Source: Myxococcales bacterium UBA1203 (lineage in GTDB: Bacteria; Myxococcota; Myxococcia; Myxococcales; UBA5297). From it: a stretch of DNA of 64,000 nucleotides. Below the pieces are notes generated by a model that did not search any database, was not told the DNA's origin, and saw only the letters and a program-made list of their open reading frames with translations. The position numbers and the translations under genes were made by a program. This document shows positions 41,667-50,878 of the stretch, one piece after another; positions within the stretch are counted from its first letter, which is position 1; every line of letters begins with the position of its first letter. The DNA lies in the NCBI GenBank assembly GCA_002309695.1, contig DBXV01000008.1, positions 184,356-248,355 on the forward strand, read 5' to 3'.

Positions 41667-44126
41667 ATGGATGACGCGAAGGCAAATTCGGAGGCGGGGG
41701 GCAGCGCGGTCGGAGCCGGAACTGGCACAGGTTCCAATGCAGGCGCGAATGAAGTCCGGCCCGCAGGCAGACGCAGGATCATTCGCCGGATGCTGCTGAC
41801 CGCAGGCGCGGTTCTGCTGCTGGGGACGGTGGCCGCGGCGATTTTCATTCTGATGCCGCTGCCGCCGGGGATGTTCGACCGCTCGCGCATCACGTCTGTC
41901 CGCTTCACCGACCGCAACGGGCGCCTGCTGCGCGAGCTGCGCTCTTTTGAGGATGGACGGAGCGTCCCTCTGCCGCCCGCTGAGCCCCTGCCGGAAAATC
42001 TGGTTCATGCCTTCGTGGCCGCGGAGGACCACCGCTTTGGCAGGCATCCCGGCGTGGATGTGCTGGCCATCGCCCGCGCCGCTTTTTCCAACCTGACTTC
42101 GCGCCGGGTGGTCAGCGGCGCCTCCACCATTCCCATGCAGCTGGAGCGGATGCTGACGCCGCGGCCGAAGAATCTCTGGGGCAAGTCCGTGGAAGCTCTG
42201 TGGGCTCTGCGCATTGCCCGCCACGTGCCTGATCAGACGATTCTTCGGGAATATCTGGATCGGATTCCTCTGGGGCGCGATCTGACGGGCGTGGAGGCGG
42301 CGGCTCAGTTTTATTTTGAGCGTCCCGCGTCCGCGCTGTCGGTGGCTCAGGCGGCGCTTCTGGCGGGCGTGGCGCGCTCTCCGTCGGCAGCGGACCCCTT
42401 TCGCCATCCGCAGGGTGCCCGGCGCTTCATGGAGCGTGTGCTGTCGGCCATGGAGCGGAACGGGGTCATTTCGGCCGAGGAACACAGGCTGGCGTCTGCT
42501 TCACCGCTCGATCTGGCCCGCGCCGAGAACGCCTTTCGCACGCCGCATCTGATGGCGGCGCTGACCCGTTCGCTGAGGACGCAGGGGCTGAGCGGCGCGG
42601 CGGTGGTGGAGACGACCATCGACCTGGAGCTGCAGACGGCGGTGGAAAACGCCATGCGCGAGGAGATTCGCGGCCTGAGCGACAGGAACGTGGGCAACGC
42701 GGCGGTCATCGTCATCGACAACGCGAGCGGCGAGGTGCTGGCTTACGCGGGGAGCATCGACTTTCTGGACGAGGCGAACGGCGGGCAGAACGACGGCGTC
42801 CGCGCCAGGCGGCAGCCGGGGAGCGCGCTCAAGCCTTTTGCCTATGGGCTCGCGCTCATGGAGGGCATGACGCCGGCGACGATTCTGAGCGACGTGGAGA
42901 CGCACCTGTCCACGCAGAGCGGCACGTATGTCCCCCGCAATTACGACCGCCGCGTCCATGGGCCCGTGCGCCTGCGGGCGGCGCTGGCCAACAGCTACAA
43001 CGTGCCCGCCGTGCAGCTGATGGACCTGTTGGGGCCGGAGCGCGTGCTGGGGGTGCTGCGCGGCGCCGGCTTCGATTCGCTGAAAGAGACGGCGGACCAC
43101 TACGGCGTGGGGCTGATTCTGGGGAACGGCGAAGTGTCGCTGCGCGAGATGGCGCGGGCCTATCGGGGGCTGGCCCGGGGCGGCGTGTGCGGCCCCATCA
43201 CTGAGATTCGCAGTGTCCGTGATGCTGCCGGCAGGCGGATTCCGCTCGAACCTGAGCGCGGTGAGACGCGCTTTCTGGCGCCGGACGCAGTGGCGCTCCT
43301 GACGGACATTCTCTCGGACGAGGCCGCGCGTGTGTCGGCCTTTGGCCAGGTGAACGCTCTGCGCATGCCTTTCCCGGTGGCGGCCAAGACGGGCACCAGC
43401 CGCGCGCACATCGACAACTGGGTGGCCGGATTTACGCGGGAGCGGACTGTGGCGGTCTGGGTCGGCAATTTCAGCGGCAAGCCCATGAAGGACGTGTCCG
43501 GCATTACCGGCGCGGGGCCTGTCTTCCGGCGGGCGATGCTGCTGGCCATGGAGGGCATTCGGCCCGAGCCCCTGCTGCCCGAGGACGGGACGATGTTTCA
43601 GCGGGCGCGCATCTGCCCTCTGTCCGGCGAGCTGGCCACCGAGGCGTGCCCCGGGGCGATTGTGGAAAAATTTCTGCCGGGAACGGTGCCCACGCAGCCT
43701 TGCAGCTTTCATCTGCCGGACGGGACACTGTCTCTGCCGCCCCAGTTTGAGTCGTGGGCGCGGGCCGAGGGTTACGGGGTCTCGTCGGGTCTGCGTCAGA
43801 CGGTCAGCGGCCGCCGCCGTTCTGCCCGTCCGCCGGGGAACGAGGACGCGCACCGCACCGCCCGCTTCCTGATTCCGCTGGAGGGCGACGAATTTCTCAT
43901 GGATACGCGGCTGCCGGCCGAGGCCCAGACCATTTCTATTCGGGTGTCGCCGCCTCCGGACACGCCGCACGATCGGCTGACCATCGAGCTGACGGACGGG
44001 AGCCGCATCGGCGTGGACGACACTTTTTCGACTCGGGCTGTCCTGCCGCACGGCACGCACGTTTTGAAGCTGTGGGAGGACGGGGCGCAGGCACCGTGCG
44101 CGTCGGTGCGCTTCAGAGTCAGGTAG
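41667..44126 (+). CDS. pbpC: Penicillin-binding protein 1C (bifunctional peptidoglycan synthase)
   Basis: 819 residues. A short cytoplasmic tail and one membrane helix (about 37-60) precede a GT51 glycosyltransferase domain with EDHRFGRHPGVD (catalytic Glu) and SGASTIPMQL. The transpeptidase follows with SALK in PGSALKPFAYG near residue 386, SYN in ALANSYNVPAV, and KTGTS in AAKTGTSRAHIDNWVAGF. The C-terminus holds a BiPBP_C-like domain (FLIPLEGDEFLMDTRLP). Length and order match PBP1C. It polymerises and cross-links glycan strands in the periplasm. The next gene starts 10 bases later. Confidence 0.94.
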   Translation: MDDAKANSEAGGSAVGAGTGTGSNAGANEVRPAGRRRIIRRMLLTAGAVLLLGTVAAAIFILMPLPPGMFDRSRITSVRFTDRNGRLLRELRSFEDGRSVPLPPAEPLPENLVHAFVAAEDHRFGRHPGVDVLAIARAAFSNLTSRRVVSGASTIPMQLERMLTPRPKNLWGKSVEALWALRIARHVPDQTILREYLDRIPLGRDLTGVEAAAQFYFERPASALSVAQAALLAGVARSPSAADPFRHPQGARRFMERVLSAMERNGVISAEEHRLASASPLDLARAENAFRTPHLMAALTRSLRTQGLSGAAVVETTIDLELQTAVENAMREEIRGLSDRNVGNAAVIVIDNASGEVLAYAGSIDFLDEANGGQNDGVRARRQPGSALKPFAYGLALMEGMTPATILSDVETHLSTQSGTYVPRNYDRRVHGPVRLRAALANSYNVPAVQLMDLLGPERVLGVLRGAGFDSLKETADHYGVGLILGNGEVSLREMARAYRGLARGGVCGPITEIRSVRDAAGRRIPLEPERGETRFLAPDAVALLTDILSDEAARVSAFGQVNALRMPFPVAAKTGTSRAHIDNWVAGFTRERTVAVWVGNFSGKPMKDVSGITGAGPVFRRAMLLAMEGIRPEPLLPEDGTMFQRARICPLSGELATEACPGAIVEKFLPGTVPTQPCSFHLPDGTLSLPPQFESWARAEGYGVSSGLRQTVSGRRRSARPPGNEDAHRTARFLIPLEGDEFLMDTRLPAEAQTISIRVSPPPDTPHDRLTIELTDGSRIGVDDTFSTRAVLPHGTHVLKLWEDGAQAPCASVRFRVR

Positions 44127-44136
44127 GTCCAGAGGG

Positions 44137-45462
44137 ATGAAGGAGATGCCGGGAACGAGGACCGCGGGAGCGCGCCGCACCTTTTGCCAGAGTGCGGCCG
44201 TGTTCATGGCCCTGATCTGGTCACTGACGCTGATAGGTGTGTGGGCCGCGTCAGAAAAGCCGGCCTGGGCGGCGTCCCGTAAGTCCCATGACCTGGCTGG
44301 CACAGCGCCGGACACAGTGCGCGTCCTGCTGTTCAGCAAGCGGCGTCCGACCTCGGTCACTCTCGCAAAGGAAAAAGAAGGGGAAAGCGCTGGAAAAGTC
44401 CGGCTCACCGCCGTGGGAAATTCTGTCAGCGTCACGCAGGGCAGCCGTGGGTCTCAGGAGACGCGGCGCCGCTTTCAGTCCGGACAGGGCAGCTGGCGCG
44501 TGAATTTTGAGAGCGGCGAGAGCGCGCTGGTGGACGGCAGCCTTGAAGTGACGGCGGCCCGCGGTGTCCTGCGCCTCGTGGGGACGCTGGCGCTGGAGGA
44601 TTACGTGGCCCGGACGGCTGCTTCGGAAACGCTGCCGGGAACGCCGGATGCCGCGCTTCAGGCCCAGGCCGTGGTGGCGCGCACTTATGCCCTCTCTGCT
44701 CATCGGCAGCAGCGTCAGCGCCATCCGCCGGACGCGGATTTGTGTGATTTGGCCCACTGCCAGGTGCTGTCTTTTGATGCGGCACCGGAGCATCTGGCGG
44801 CGGCCCGGCGCGCTGCCCAGGCGACGGCGGGAGAGGTGCTGCGCCTGAAAGCAAGCGGAAAATTGGGGGCGCCCCTGTTTCATGCCTCGTGCGGAGGTGC
44901 CACCTCGCTGGCCTCGGATGTTTTTGACGGACGGGATGACACAGGAAGCGCCGCAGTCCGCGACCCCGGCTGTACCTCGTCAGATACCTGGAGTACCGAA
45001 GTCTCCGATGCCGATGTGGCCGCCGTGCTGCGCAGCGTCTGGGGAGGAAACAGCTCGAGAGGCGATGCTTCGGCCAGGAGCGAACCAGCGGCCAGCGGGC
45101 AGAGCGGCGCGGAAAGTCCGGAAAACGGTGCGCCGGCCTTAGACAGGCTCCAGCTGATTCGGGACGCGGGCGGACGTGTCATCCATATCCGACATCCGGA
45201 AAGCGGCCGCGGCCTGTCGGGGGAAGCATTTGTGCGCAGACTCGGCGCCAGAATTGGCTACGGCCGCATTCCCTCCGCGATGTTTTGGGTGCGCCGCGGC
45301 GCTTCGGGAAAGCTGATTCTGCAGGGGAGAGGCAAGGGCCACGGCGTGGGCCTCTGCCAGCGCGGCGCGTCGGAGATGGCGGCCTCCGGCAGCAATTACA
45401 GACAGATTTTGCAGCGCTATTTCCCGGGGGCGGAGGGGGAAAATAACAATGATGGAGGTTAG
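44137..45462 (+). CDS. SpoIID/LytB-domain protein
   Basis: A 441-residue exported protein with a membrane/signal segment (AAVFMALIWSLTLIGVWA). The SpoIID/LytB core is recognisable: LEDYVARTAASETLPGTPDA, ALQAQAVVARTYALS, CQVLSF, FHASCGGATSL and, at the C-terminus, GKGHGVGLCQRGASEMA. Family members cleave or bind glycan strands in sporulating Firmicutes; in Gram-negative bacteria the role is not established but is presumed to act on peptidoglycan. A Ser/Ala-rich insert (SSRGDASARSEPAASGQSG) splits the domain. Coupled behind the PBP1C gene, which supports a cell-wall function. Confidence 0.88.
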   Translation: MKEMPGTRTAGARRTFCQSAAVFMALIWSLTLIGVWAASEKPAWAASRKSHDLAGTAPDTVRVLLFSKRRPTSVTLAKEKEGESAGKVRLTAVGNSVSVTQGSRGSQETRRRFQSGQGSWRVNFESGESALVDGSLEVTAARGVLRLVGTLALEDYVARTAASETLPGTPDAALQAQAVVARTYALSAHRQQRQRHPPDADLCDLAHCQVLSFDAAPEHLAAARRAAQATAGEVLRLKASGKLGAPLFHASCGGATSLASDVFDGRDDTGSAAVRDPGCTSSDTWSTEVSDADVAAVLRSVWGGNSSRGDASARSEPAASGQSGAESPENGAPALDRLQLIRDAGGRVIHIRHPESGRGLSGEAFVRRLGARIGYGRIPSAMFWVRRGASGKLILQGRGKGHGVGLCQRGASEMAASGSNYRQILQRYFPGAEGENNNDGG

Positions 45463-45527
45463 GGTTGGAGAGGGTAAGTGAAGGTAAATGTTCAATGTGC
45501 GAGGGGGCATGTCGCCAGAAACAGATT

Positions 45528-48044
45528 TCAGGAAGGATTTATCACTTTATTATTTCTCCGATTTTTCCAGCGGATAAACGCAGGAGTAAAAAACATTACG
45601 AGAATAGTCATCCATCCGAGAATGGAGAGTGCAAGTCCAAGACGCAGACCCGGCGTGCGATAAATAAGTTCAACCTGATGGCTGCCCGCAGGTACGCCTA
45701 TAGCGCGTCCCGCAATGAGCCCTGGAAAAATATCCGTGGGGATTTTATCAATGGTCGCCGACCATCCGCGGGCGAAGCCGTCGGCAATAAAAAGCGTTGA
45801 TGCTGTGTCTGAATAAGTTTTCACAATAATATGTTCGGGCTGATAGGTCTCTACATGGATTTTTGCATTGACGGGCGCTGTTTCAGGATAGGACGAATCA
45901 TTTGTTTCGACAGGTAATTCTTTTGTAATATCAAATGATTTTGTTTGGGTGATCTGGACAGCGCCTTCCATGTTGGCGACGGGGATGCCGCGAACCAGCC
46001 GAATTCTGGGGGCTGCGTTGGGATTGGGAATGACGTGGAGCGCTGACTCGAGGTCCGTCATTTTCGGATTCCCTTCTACAGCAGCGTCAATACGGAAGCC
46101 ATTCCAGAAGACAACGTCTGGGAGTGCCTCCGCCGCGTGTCTCTGGCGCCCTTGAGCCGTCATCGGGAGATAGCCAACGGCACTTTCAATATGAAAAAGA
46201 CCACCTCCATGAGCCATGTCATGCGATCTGAGTCGGGATGCTTGTATGTGATTCAGCTTAAAGGACGGCAGGGAAGTACTGATCAAATCCAAAATTTCGC
46301 TATCATCGTTTGTATAAACTCTGGGGGATCCTACACTTCCCATTTTTTTCCATGTATTGCGGATCTCCTGAACAATCTGGCTGGGAGCGAGGATTTTTTC
46401 AGGCGAAGCCCGATGGCGCGTATTGCTCATGCCGATGCCTGTAATAAAAAGAGGCGCCGCAACGGCGAGGCCAATGAAAACTTTGGAGATTGTCGTTCGA
46501 CTTCGGGCCGCAAAAGCTGATATACACAAAGTAATTAAAGAAAATAAAAAGCCCCATAGTAAAACGGTTTGAAATTGAGGTATAAGAGCGTTGACTTCGT
46601 CCATGGCCTCCGGCGGGCCGCCCGCGAGGGCCAGAACCCCGAAGCGGAACGCGTTTGTATTGGCAGAAAGCATTAGAATGAGGCTGATGCCTGCAAAAAA
46701 AATAAGAAATTTTTGAAAAATTCCCCAGACAAGTCTGTTCTCATTTTGAGAACAGCGGAGAAGCCGTTCAAAGCCGAGGCCCGCCAACGTTGCCAGTGAC
46801 AGTGTTACAAAGACGACTGTTTTTTCTGGATAACGAAGCAAATTCCAACCGGGAAAGTTTTGGAGCAGACCATAAACAGGCGCATTTTGATCAGCGCCCA
46901 GGGAGATGGCCAGACTTGCAGTTCCAAAGCAGGCCATCACCCCAGCAGCTTTTTTTTGTGTTCCGGGACACCGAATGGCGAGCAAGGCGAGGGATAATAC
47001 TGCTGCTCCCAGAAAGAGGCTGTCACTCCAAAATGAATTAAACGTTTTTGTATTAAATAAACTATTGGGGACCTCACCATTGGGCAAAAAAGGGGTTCCC
47101 GGACAAAAGAAATATAGAAGGCGCACTGGGTTGAGGGACCATTCCCTATTTTGCGCAAGCATAGTCGCTGTTTTGGTGCGCACTTCCGTGGCGCTCAATG
47201 CGGGCAGGAGCTGTGCAGCGGCAGTCAGAAACGTCACGATGCCGGCGATAAGCAATCGTCCCAATGCCGAGACTCGTTGCTGTTTGGGGCGGAACAATGC
47301 GAGGCAGAGAAGAAATATAGATGTAATAATCAATGCCTGGGGGTCACCGGACAGAGACAGGCATGCCATTGCCGCTGCGGTTGCCGCCAGCCAGGGTAAA
47401 CAGTCTGATGAAATCAGCGGGATATTTTTTTTTGTAGAAGCTTCTGCAAAAAGGCTGAGGGCGTCGGACTGAAGCGTTTCGCAGGTTTTTTCCGAAAAAA
47501 ATATGGCCCACGGAATGGCTGATGCAGCCAGAAGATAAGGAAGATTGCCATCCATGCTCATTAAATACCCCGAACATGAATAGGCGATGGCGCCGATAAA
47601 GCCTGCCGCTTTTCCGCATCCCCAGTGCCGCAGCAGAAAAAATATTCCAGCGCCTGCGATGAAATGTGACAGAATTGCGGAAAGAGATAATGCAACTGTG
47701 TGAGAAAAAATGAGATGAAGAATAATACTGGGGTGAAGAATAGCTGTGACAACATTGCCCACATAGCTGGACCCCAGACCATCATAAGGGTACCATTCGG
47801 GAAATTCGCCTGACAGCAGCCTGTCGGCAAAATTCATCCGCGTTGGCCAATAAACAAAGATCATGTCCCTGTAAAGCAGGGCGTTGCTGCCAAACAGGAC
47901 GTCCCAATAGAAAATCGTGAGCAGCAGAATGCCGCTCCAGAGCGGCCAATGTGCCGACAGCCATGAAAGCAGTAAGGGGCGAGGCTGGATGATATTGGAT
48001 GATGCAGGTTCCATCAGTGGTTTTGCTGTGTTTTGGAAGTCCAT
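45528..48044 (-). CDS. YfhO-family multi-spanning membrane protein
   Basis: About 838 residues with a dozen or more hydrophobic segments in the first two thirds (LLLSWLSAHWPLWSGILLLT, LLYRDMIFVYWPTRMNFADR). A mainly soluble part follows, then a terminal helix (LGLALSILGWMTILVMFFTP). The RD-W-P motif in the first loop is typical of YfhO and GT-C-like proteins. YfhO proteins are linked to glycosylation of wall or lipid-linked polymers in Gram-positives; here the substrate is unknown. I use the ATG at 48044, which has GAGG upstream; a TTG at 48086 would extend it. Distinctly AT-richer than flanking genes. Confidence 0.83.
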   Translation of the reverse strand: MDFQNTAKPLMEPASSNIIQPRPLLLSWLSAHWPLWSGILLLTIFYWDVLFGSNALLYRDMIFVYWPTRMNFADRLLSGEFPEWYPYDGLGSSYVGNVVTAILHPSIILHLIFSHTVALSLSAILSHFIAGAGIFFLLRHWGCGKAAGFIGAIAYSCSGYLMSMDGNLPYLLAASAIPWAIFFSEKTCETLQSDALSLFAEASTKKNIPLISSDCLPWLAATAAAMACLSLSGDPQALIITSIFLLCLALFRPKQQRVSALGRLLIAGIVTFLTAAAQLLPALSATEVRTKTATMLAQNREWSLNPVRLLYFFCPGTPFLPNGEVPNSLFNTKTFNSFWSDSLFLGAAVLSLALLAIRCPGTQKKAAGVMACFGTASLAISLGADQNAPVYGLLQNFPGWNLLRYPEKTVVFVTLSLATLAGLGFERLLRCSQNENRLVWGIFQKFLIFFAGISLILMLSANTNAFRFGVLALAGGPPEAMDEVNALIPQFQTVLLWGFLFSLITLCISAFAARSRTTISKVFIGLAVAAPLFITGIGMSNTRHRASPEKILAPSQIVQEIRNTWKKMGSVGSPRVYTNDDSEILDLISTSLPSFKLNHIQASRLRSHDMAHGGGLFHIESAVGYLPMTAQGRQRHAAEALPDVVFWNGFRIDAAVEGNPKMTDLESALHVIPNPNAAPRIRLVRGIPVANMEGAVQITQTKSFDITKELPVETNDSSYPETAPVNAKIHVETYQPEHIIVKTYSDTASTLFIADGFARGWSATIDKIPTDIFPGLIAGRAIGVPAGSHQVELIYRTPGLRLGLALSILGWMTILVMFFTPAFIRWKNRRNNKVINPS

Positions 48045-48161
48045 TGTCCTCTGCAGACAGGGAAGACTTTTATTGTGCACCTGCAATGATGGCGAAGAAA
48101 TATTTCAGCCCTCATGGCTGATAAATCAAGAAACCATGAAGTTTGTATCGCGCTGCGAGCC

Positions 48162-49199
48162 TTACTTCCCCATTCCGGCGAGGCGTTTGACCGAATGAGG
48201 CGCCTCCATGCCGGGGGTATATTTCAGAACAAAATGAATTCCTGCGGCCATGACGACACCGCACATGGCAAAAATAACCGCCATGGCGGCGAATCGCTTC
48301 CAGAGGGCCAGAAATTCCGTTTCATAGGGCGAAAGGGGTGCTTCCAGCCTGTTTTCACGGACGCGCTCGTCATAATGCCGGCAGATGGCGGTCGATTCTC
48401 CCGCTTCCAGCATTTGTCCGTGAGACAGAAGAATGGCCTTATCGCAGAATCGCTCCACGAGGCCGAGGGCATGAGTGACAAAGAGAATGGTGCAGCCCGA
48501 TTTTTTGAAATCCATAATGCGCTGGAAGGATTTCTCCTGAAATGCCGCGTCGCCCACGGATAATGCTTCGTCCACAATCAGAATTTCCGGATCGACCGAG
48601 GCCGCCACGGAAAATCCCAGCCGGGCCAGCATGCCTGATGAATAGTTTTGAATGGGCTCGTCGATAAATTTTCCCAATTCACTGAATGAAATAATGTCAT
48701 CCATGCGGGCTTCGATTTCCTGTCGGCTCAGCCCCATGACAATGCCGTTGATAATAATGTTTTCGCGGCCGGTGAAATGCGGATGAAATCCCGCGCCCAA
48801 TTCCAGGAGCGCGGAGACGCGCCCATGCACCTCGATGTTTCCCTCGTCGGGATAAACAGTCTGTGCGATGATGGAGAGAAGAGTACTTTTTCCCGCACCA
48901 TTGGGGCCGACGAGTGCCACGGACTCGCCTTTCCGAATGTCAAATTCAATGTGCCGCAGCGCCCAGAAGTAATCCTTGGAATACTTGGAAAAAGCCATTT
49001 TCGCCATGTCGCTCAGGAGCATACTTCGGTGGCGGTGCATTTCGTAGCGTTTGCCTACATTTCTGGCGGCAATGACCACGGGCGGCAGGGCTGTATTTGC
49101 CGCGGCAATTTGTCCCTGCTGAGCCAATGTGTTTTTTTCAATATCCGCCGGCTGATTTTCTGCGGGCGGTGAAATTGTATTTTGTTCTGTTGAAGTCAT
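48162..49199 (-). CDS. Polysaccharide-exporter ABC ATPase (Wzt/KpsT/TagH type) with C-terminal TM segment
   Basis: ABC ATPase with Walker A VGPNGAGKST, the export-family patch LLELGAGFHPHFTGRENI, signature NYSSGMLARLGFSVA, Walker B ILIVDEALSVGD and H-loop FVTHALG. This is the O-antigen/capsule/teichoic acid exporter subfamily. Instead of a Wzt C-terminal carbohydrate-binding domain it ends in a short linker and a hydrophobic segment (AAMAVIFAMCGVVMAAGIHF). I choose ATG 49199 (MTSTEQN), giving 345 residues, because the ATG at 49244 lies inside a terminator-like hairpin. Its probable partner permease lies upstream at 50879-51652, separated by an unrelated gene. Confidence 0.88.
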   Translation of the reverse strand: MTSTEQNTISPPAENQPADIEKNTLAQQGQIAAANTALPPVVIAARNVGKRYEMHRHRSMLLSDMAKMAFSKYSKDYFWALRHIEFDIRKGESVALVGPNGAGKSTLLSIIAQTVYPDEGNIEVHGRVSALLELGAGFHPHFTGRENIIINGIVMGLSRQEIEARMDDIISFSELGKFIDEPIQNYSSGMLARLGFSVAASVDPEILIVDEALSVGDAAFQEKSFQRIMDFKKSGCTILFVTHALGLVERFCDKAILLSHGQMLEAGESTAICRHYDERVRENRLEAPLSPYETEFLALWKRFAAMAVIFAMCGVVMAAGIHFVLKYTPGMEAPHSVKRLAGMGK

Positions 49200-49212
49200 T
49201 CGATTCTGTTTT

Positions 49213-49254
49213 GAAAAAGAACAATCGCCGATGGGCATATTCATCGGCGATTGT
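49213..49254 (-). terminator. Hairpin terminator between the MYXO-CTERM-like gene and the Wzt-like gene
   Basis: A perfect 13-bp inverted repeat (49221-49233 with 49242-49254, loop of eight bases) is followed on the minus strand by TCTTTTTC. It lies 24 bases after the stop of the upstream gene. It overlaps the ATG at 49244, so it could also attenuate the ABC ATPase gene. Confidence 0.8.
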
Positions 49255-49277
49255 TGATGGGGAAATATATTTTATTT

Positions 49278-50699
49278 CTATTTTTTCTTTCTTCTCACAA
49301 TGGCGGGAATTCCCATAAGGACAACCGCGCTGAGAAGAGCGCCCGTTCCGGCAGCCGAGCATCCCGAGCTGCCGTTATCCTTGTCCGCAGGGGCAGTGCC
49401 GCCGCCCGAATTCCCCGCGTCATTGCCCGGCGGATTCGTGCCGGCATCATTGTCATTATGCTCTTCTTCTTCGCTGCTGCCATTCGCGCAGGGATCGTCG
49501 GCATTGCCCAGCATGACATCCATCGAGGACGCATTGGTGAATGTGGCTGAGCAGGCGCGGCATTCCTCATCGGGGTCGGCGGTCTTCCTGAACTGAACAT
49601 AGGGCACATCCTGCCGTTTTTGCGTGACGCACCAGCTGTCCGTCACGGGAATTTCCAGAACTTCCGATTCCAGCGTCCACAATTCCGCATGGTATTTGGC
49701 GAGGCATGTCTCATCGCCTGCACACTTCTCCACGCAGTCCTCATCGCTGCAGCTCGTTTTGGAATAGAGTTTTTCCTGGGTATAATTGTTCTCCGGATAG
49801 GCTTTATTCCAGTCGTATGTATTCCATTTATCCATCTGGCCGCCGTGCCAGTGGTCGTAATAATAGACATAGCCTTTGGTAATGAGCTGGAATTTGACCG
49901 TGCCCGCCGCATTGGGGGTGAGCTCTGCCATATTGACGGAGAATTCCAGTTCATTGAGGTCTAATTCCTCGTCGATGCCCGGCCCGGTGATTTTGAGGAT
50001 TTTCTGAATGGGAAATACATTGCTCGAATTGTCGATTTTATCGGGGATATTGTGCTCAATAGAGGTGAGCTTCAGCGTCTCTCCGACTTTGAATTTATTA
50101 AAGTTATAATTGTTTTTGGTGGACTGCAGCGTGACGGCGTAGAGGCGCGGAGGAATACCGACTTTGTCGGAATAAAAACCGTGGCAGTTGGGATAACCGT
50201 CCGCCTGATGGCCGCCGCAGTGATGATCGTGGCCTCCCACCACCAGGCTGTCGCTGTGAAAGCATTCGGCATAGCCGGAAAGCATATAAACCACGCCGGG
50301 ATAGACAAAAGCGTCAAAGGCAATGGCTGTGTCGGCGGTGTCGTGTTCGCCATAGACAGAGTTGCAGCTCATCCCCTCTTTTTGAGTGCACTGCCAGTTG
50401 GTCTTAATCCAGAGGCGGGAGGATTGCTCATCCCAGCCGTTGATTTTGCTGCCTCGAAATTCATTTTTGTCGCAGACGGTTTTCACCTCGTAATGCAGTT
50501 TGGCGTAGCTGGGATAAGGGGCCTTGCCGGGCGTCGTGGAACCCGTCGTCTGGCTCAGAAAAGCCTCGGGTTGGCCGTCGGGGCTTTCAATGTAGCTGCC
50601 GTCCCAGGTGAGGGTGGCAGTAGTTGCCAGTGCGGAGAAAGGGGCGAGAGTGAGGAGCGCAGCGAAAAGCAGTGCTCCAGGTCTGAGGGAAGACTTCAT
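49278..50699 (-). CDS. Secreted Cys-rich protein with MYXO-CTERM-like tail
   Basis: 473 residues from the ATG at 50699 (AGGAG upstream). A signal peptide (ALLFAALLTLAPFSALATTA) is followed by a beta-rich domain I do not recognise, with Cys- and His-containing stretches (VGGHDHHCGGHQADGYPNCH, SCSDEDCVEKCAGDETCLAK). An Asp/Asn/Gly linker (about residues 415-440) leads to the C-terminal GCSAAGTGALLSAVVLMG helix and RRKKK. This Cys-helix-basic layout resembles MYXO-CTERM/GlyGly-type sorting tails, which are thought to be processed for surface anchoring. Sits between permease and ATPase genes of a polysaccharide exporter and has its own terminator. Confidence 0.78.
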   Translation of the reverse strand: MKSSLRPGALLFAALLTLAPFSALATTATLTWDGSYIESPDGQPEAFLSQTTGSTTPGKAPYPSYAKLHYEVKTVCDKNEFRGSKINGWDEQSSRLWIKTNWQCTQKEGMSCNSVYGEHDTADTAIAFDAFVYPGVVYMLSGYAECFHSDSLVVGGHDHHCGGHQADGYPNCHGFYSDKVGIPPRLYAVTLQSTKNNYNFNKFKVGETLKLTSIEHNIPDKIDNSSNVFPIQKILKITGPGIDEELDLNELEFSVNMAELTPNAAGTVKFQLITKGYVYYYDHWHGGQMDKWNTYDWNKAYPENNYTQEKLYSKTSCSDEDCVEKCAGDETCLAKYHAELWTLESEVLEIPVTDSWCVTQKRQDVPYVQFRKTADPDEECRACSATFTNASSMDVMLGNADDPCANGSSEEEEHNDNDAGTNPPGNDAGNSGGGTAPADKDNGSSGCSAAGTGALLSAVVLMGIPAIVRRKKK

Positions 50700-50878
50700 G
50701 ATTGAAACTCCTGTGACTGATGTGGGGGAAGATGTGAAACATTTTCCAGGGTGAGACGGCGGCGCGCCATAGGCGAGACGGATGGGCGTGTCACGGGGAA
50801 AATTGGGGGGGGGTGTATTCAATAGATGACATGCGCGCAGTGGAAAACATCTCCAAAGAAGCTGCCCGCGCGGCGCGG

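Noticed and set aside
42501..44435. 644-codon minus-strand frame
   Set aside because: Antisense to the PBP1C gene with all catalytic motifs on the plus strand.
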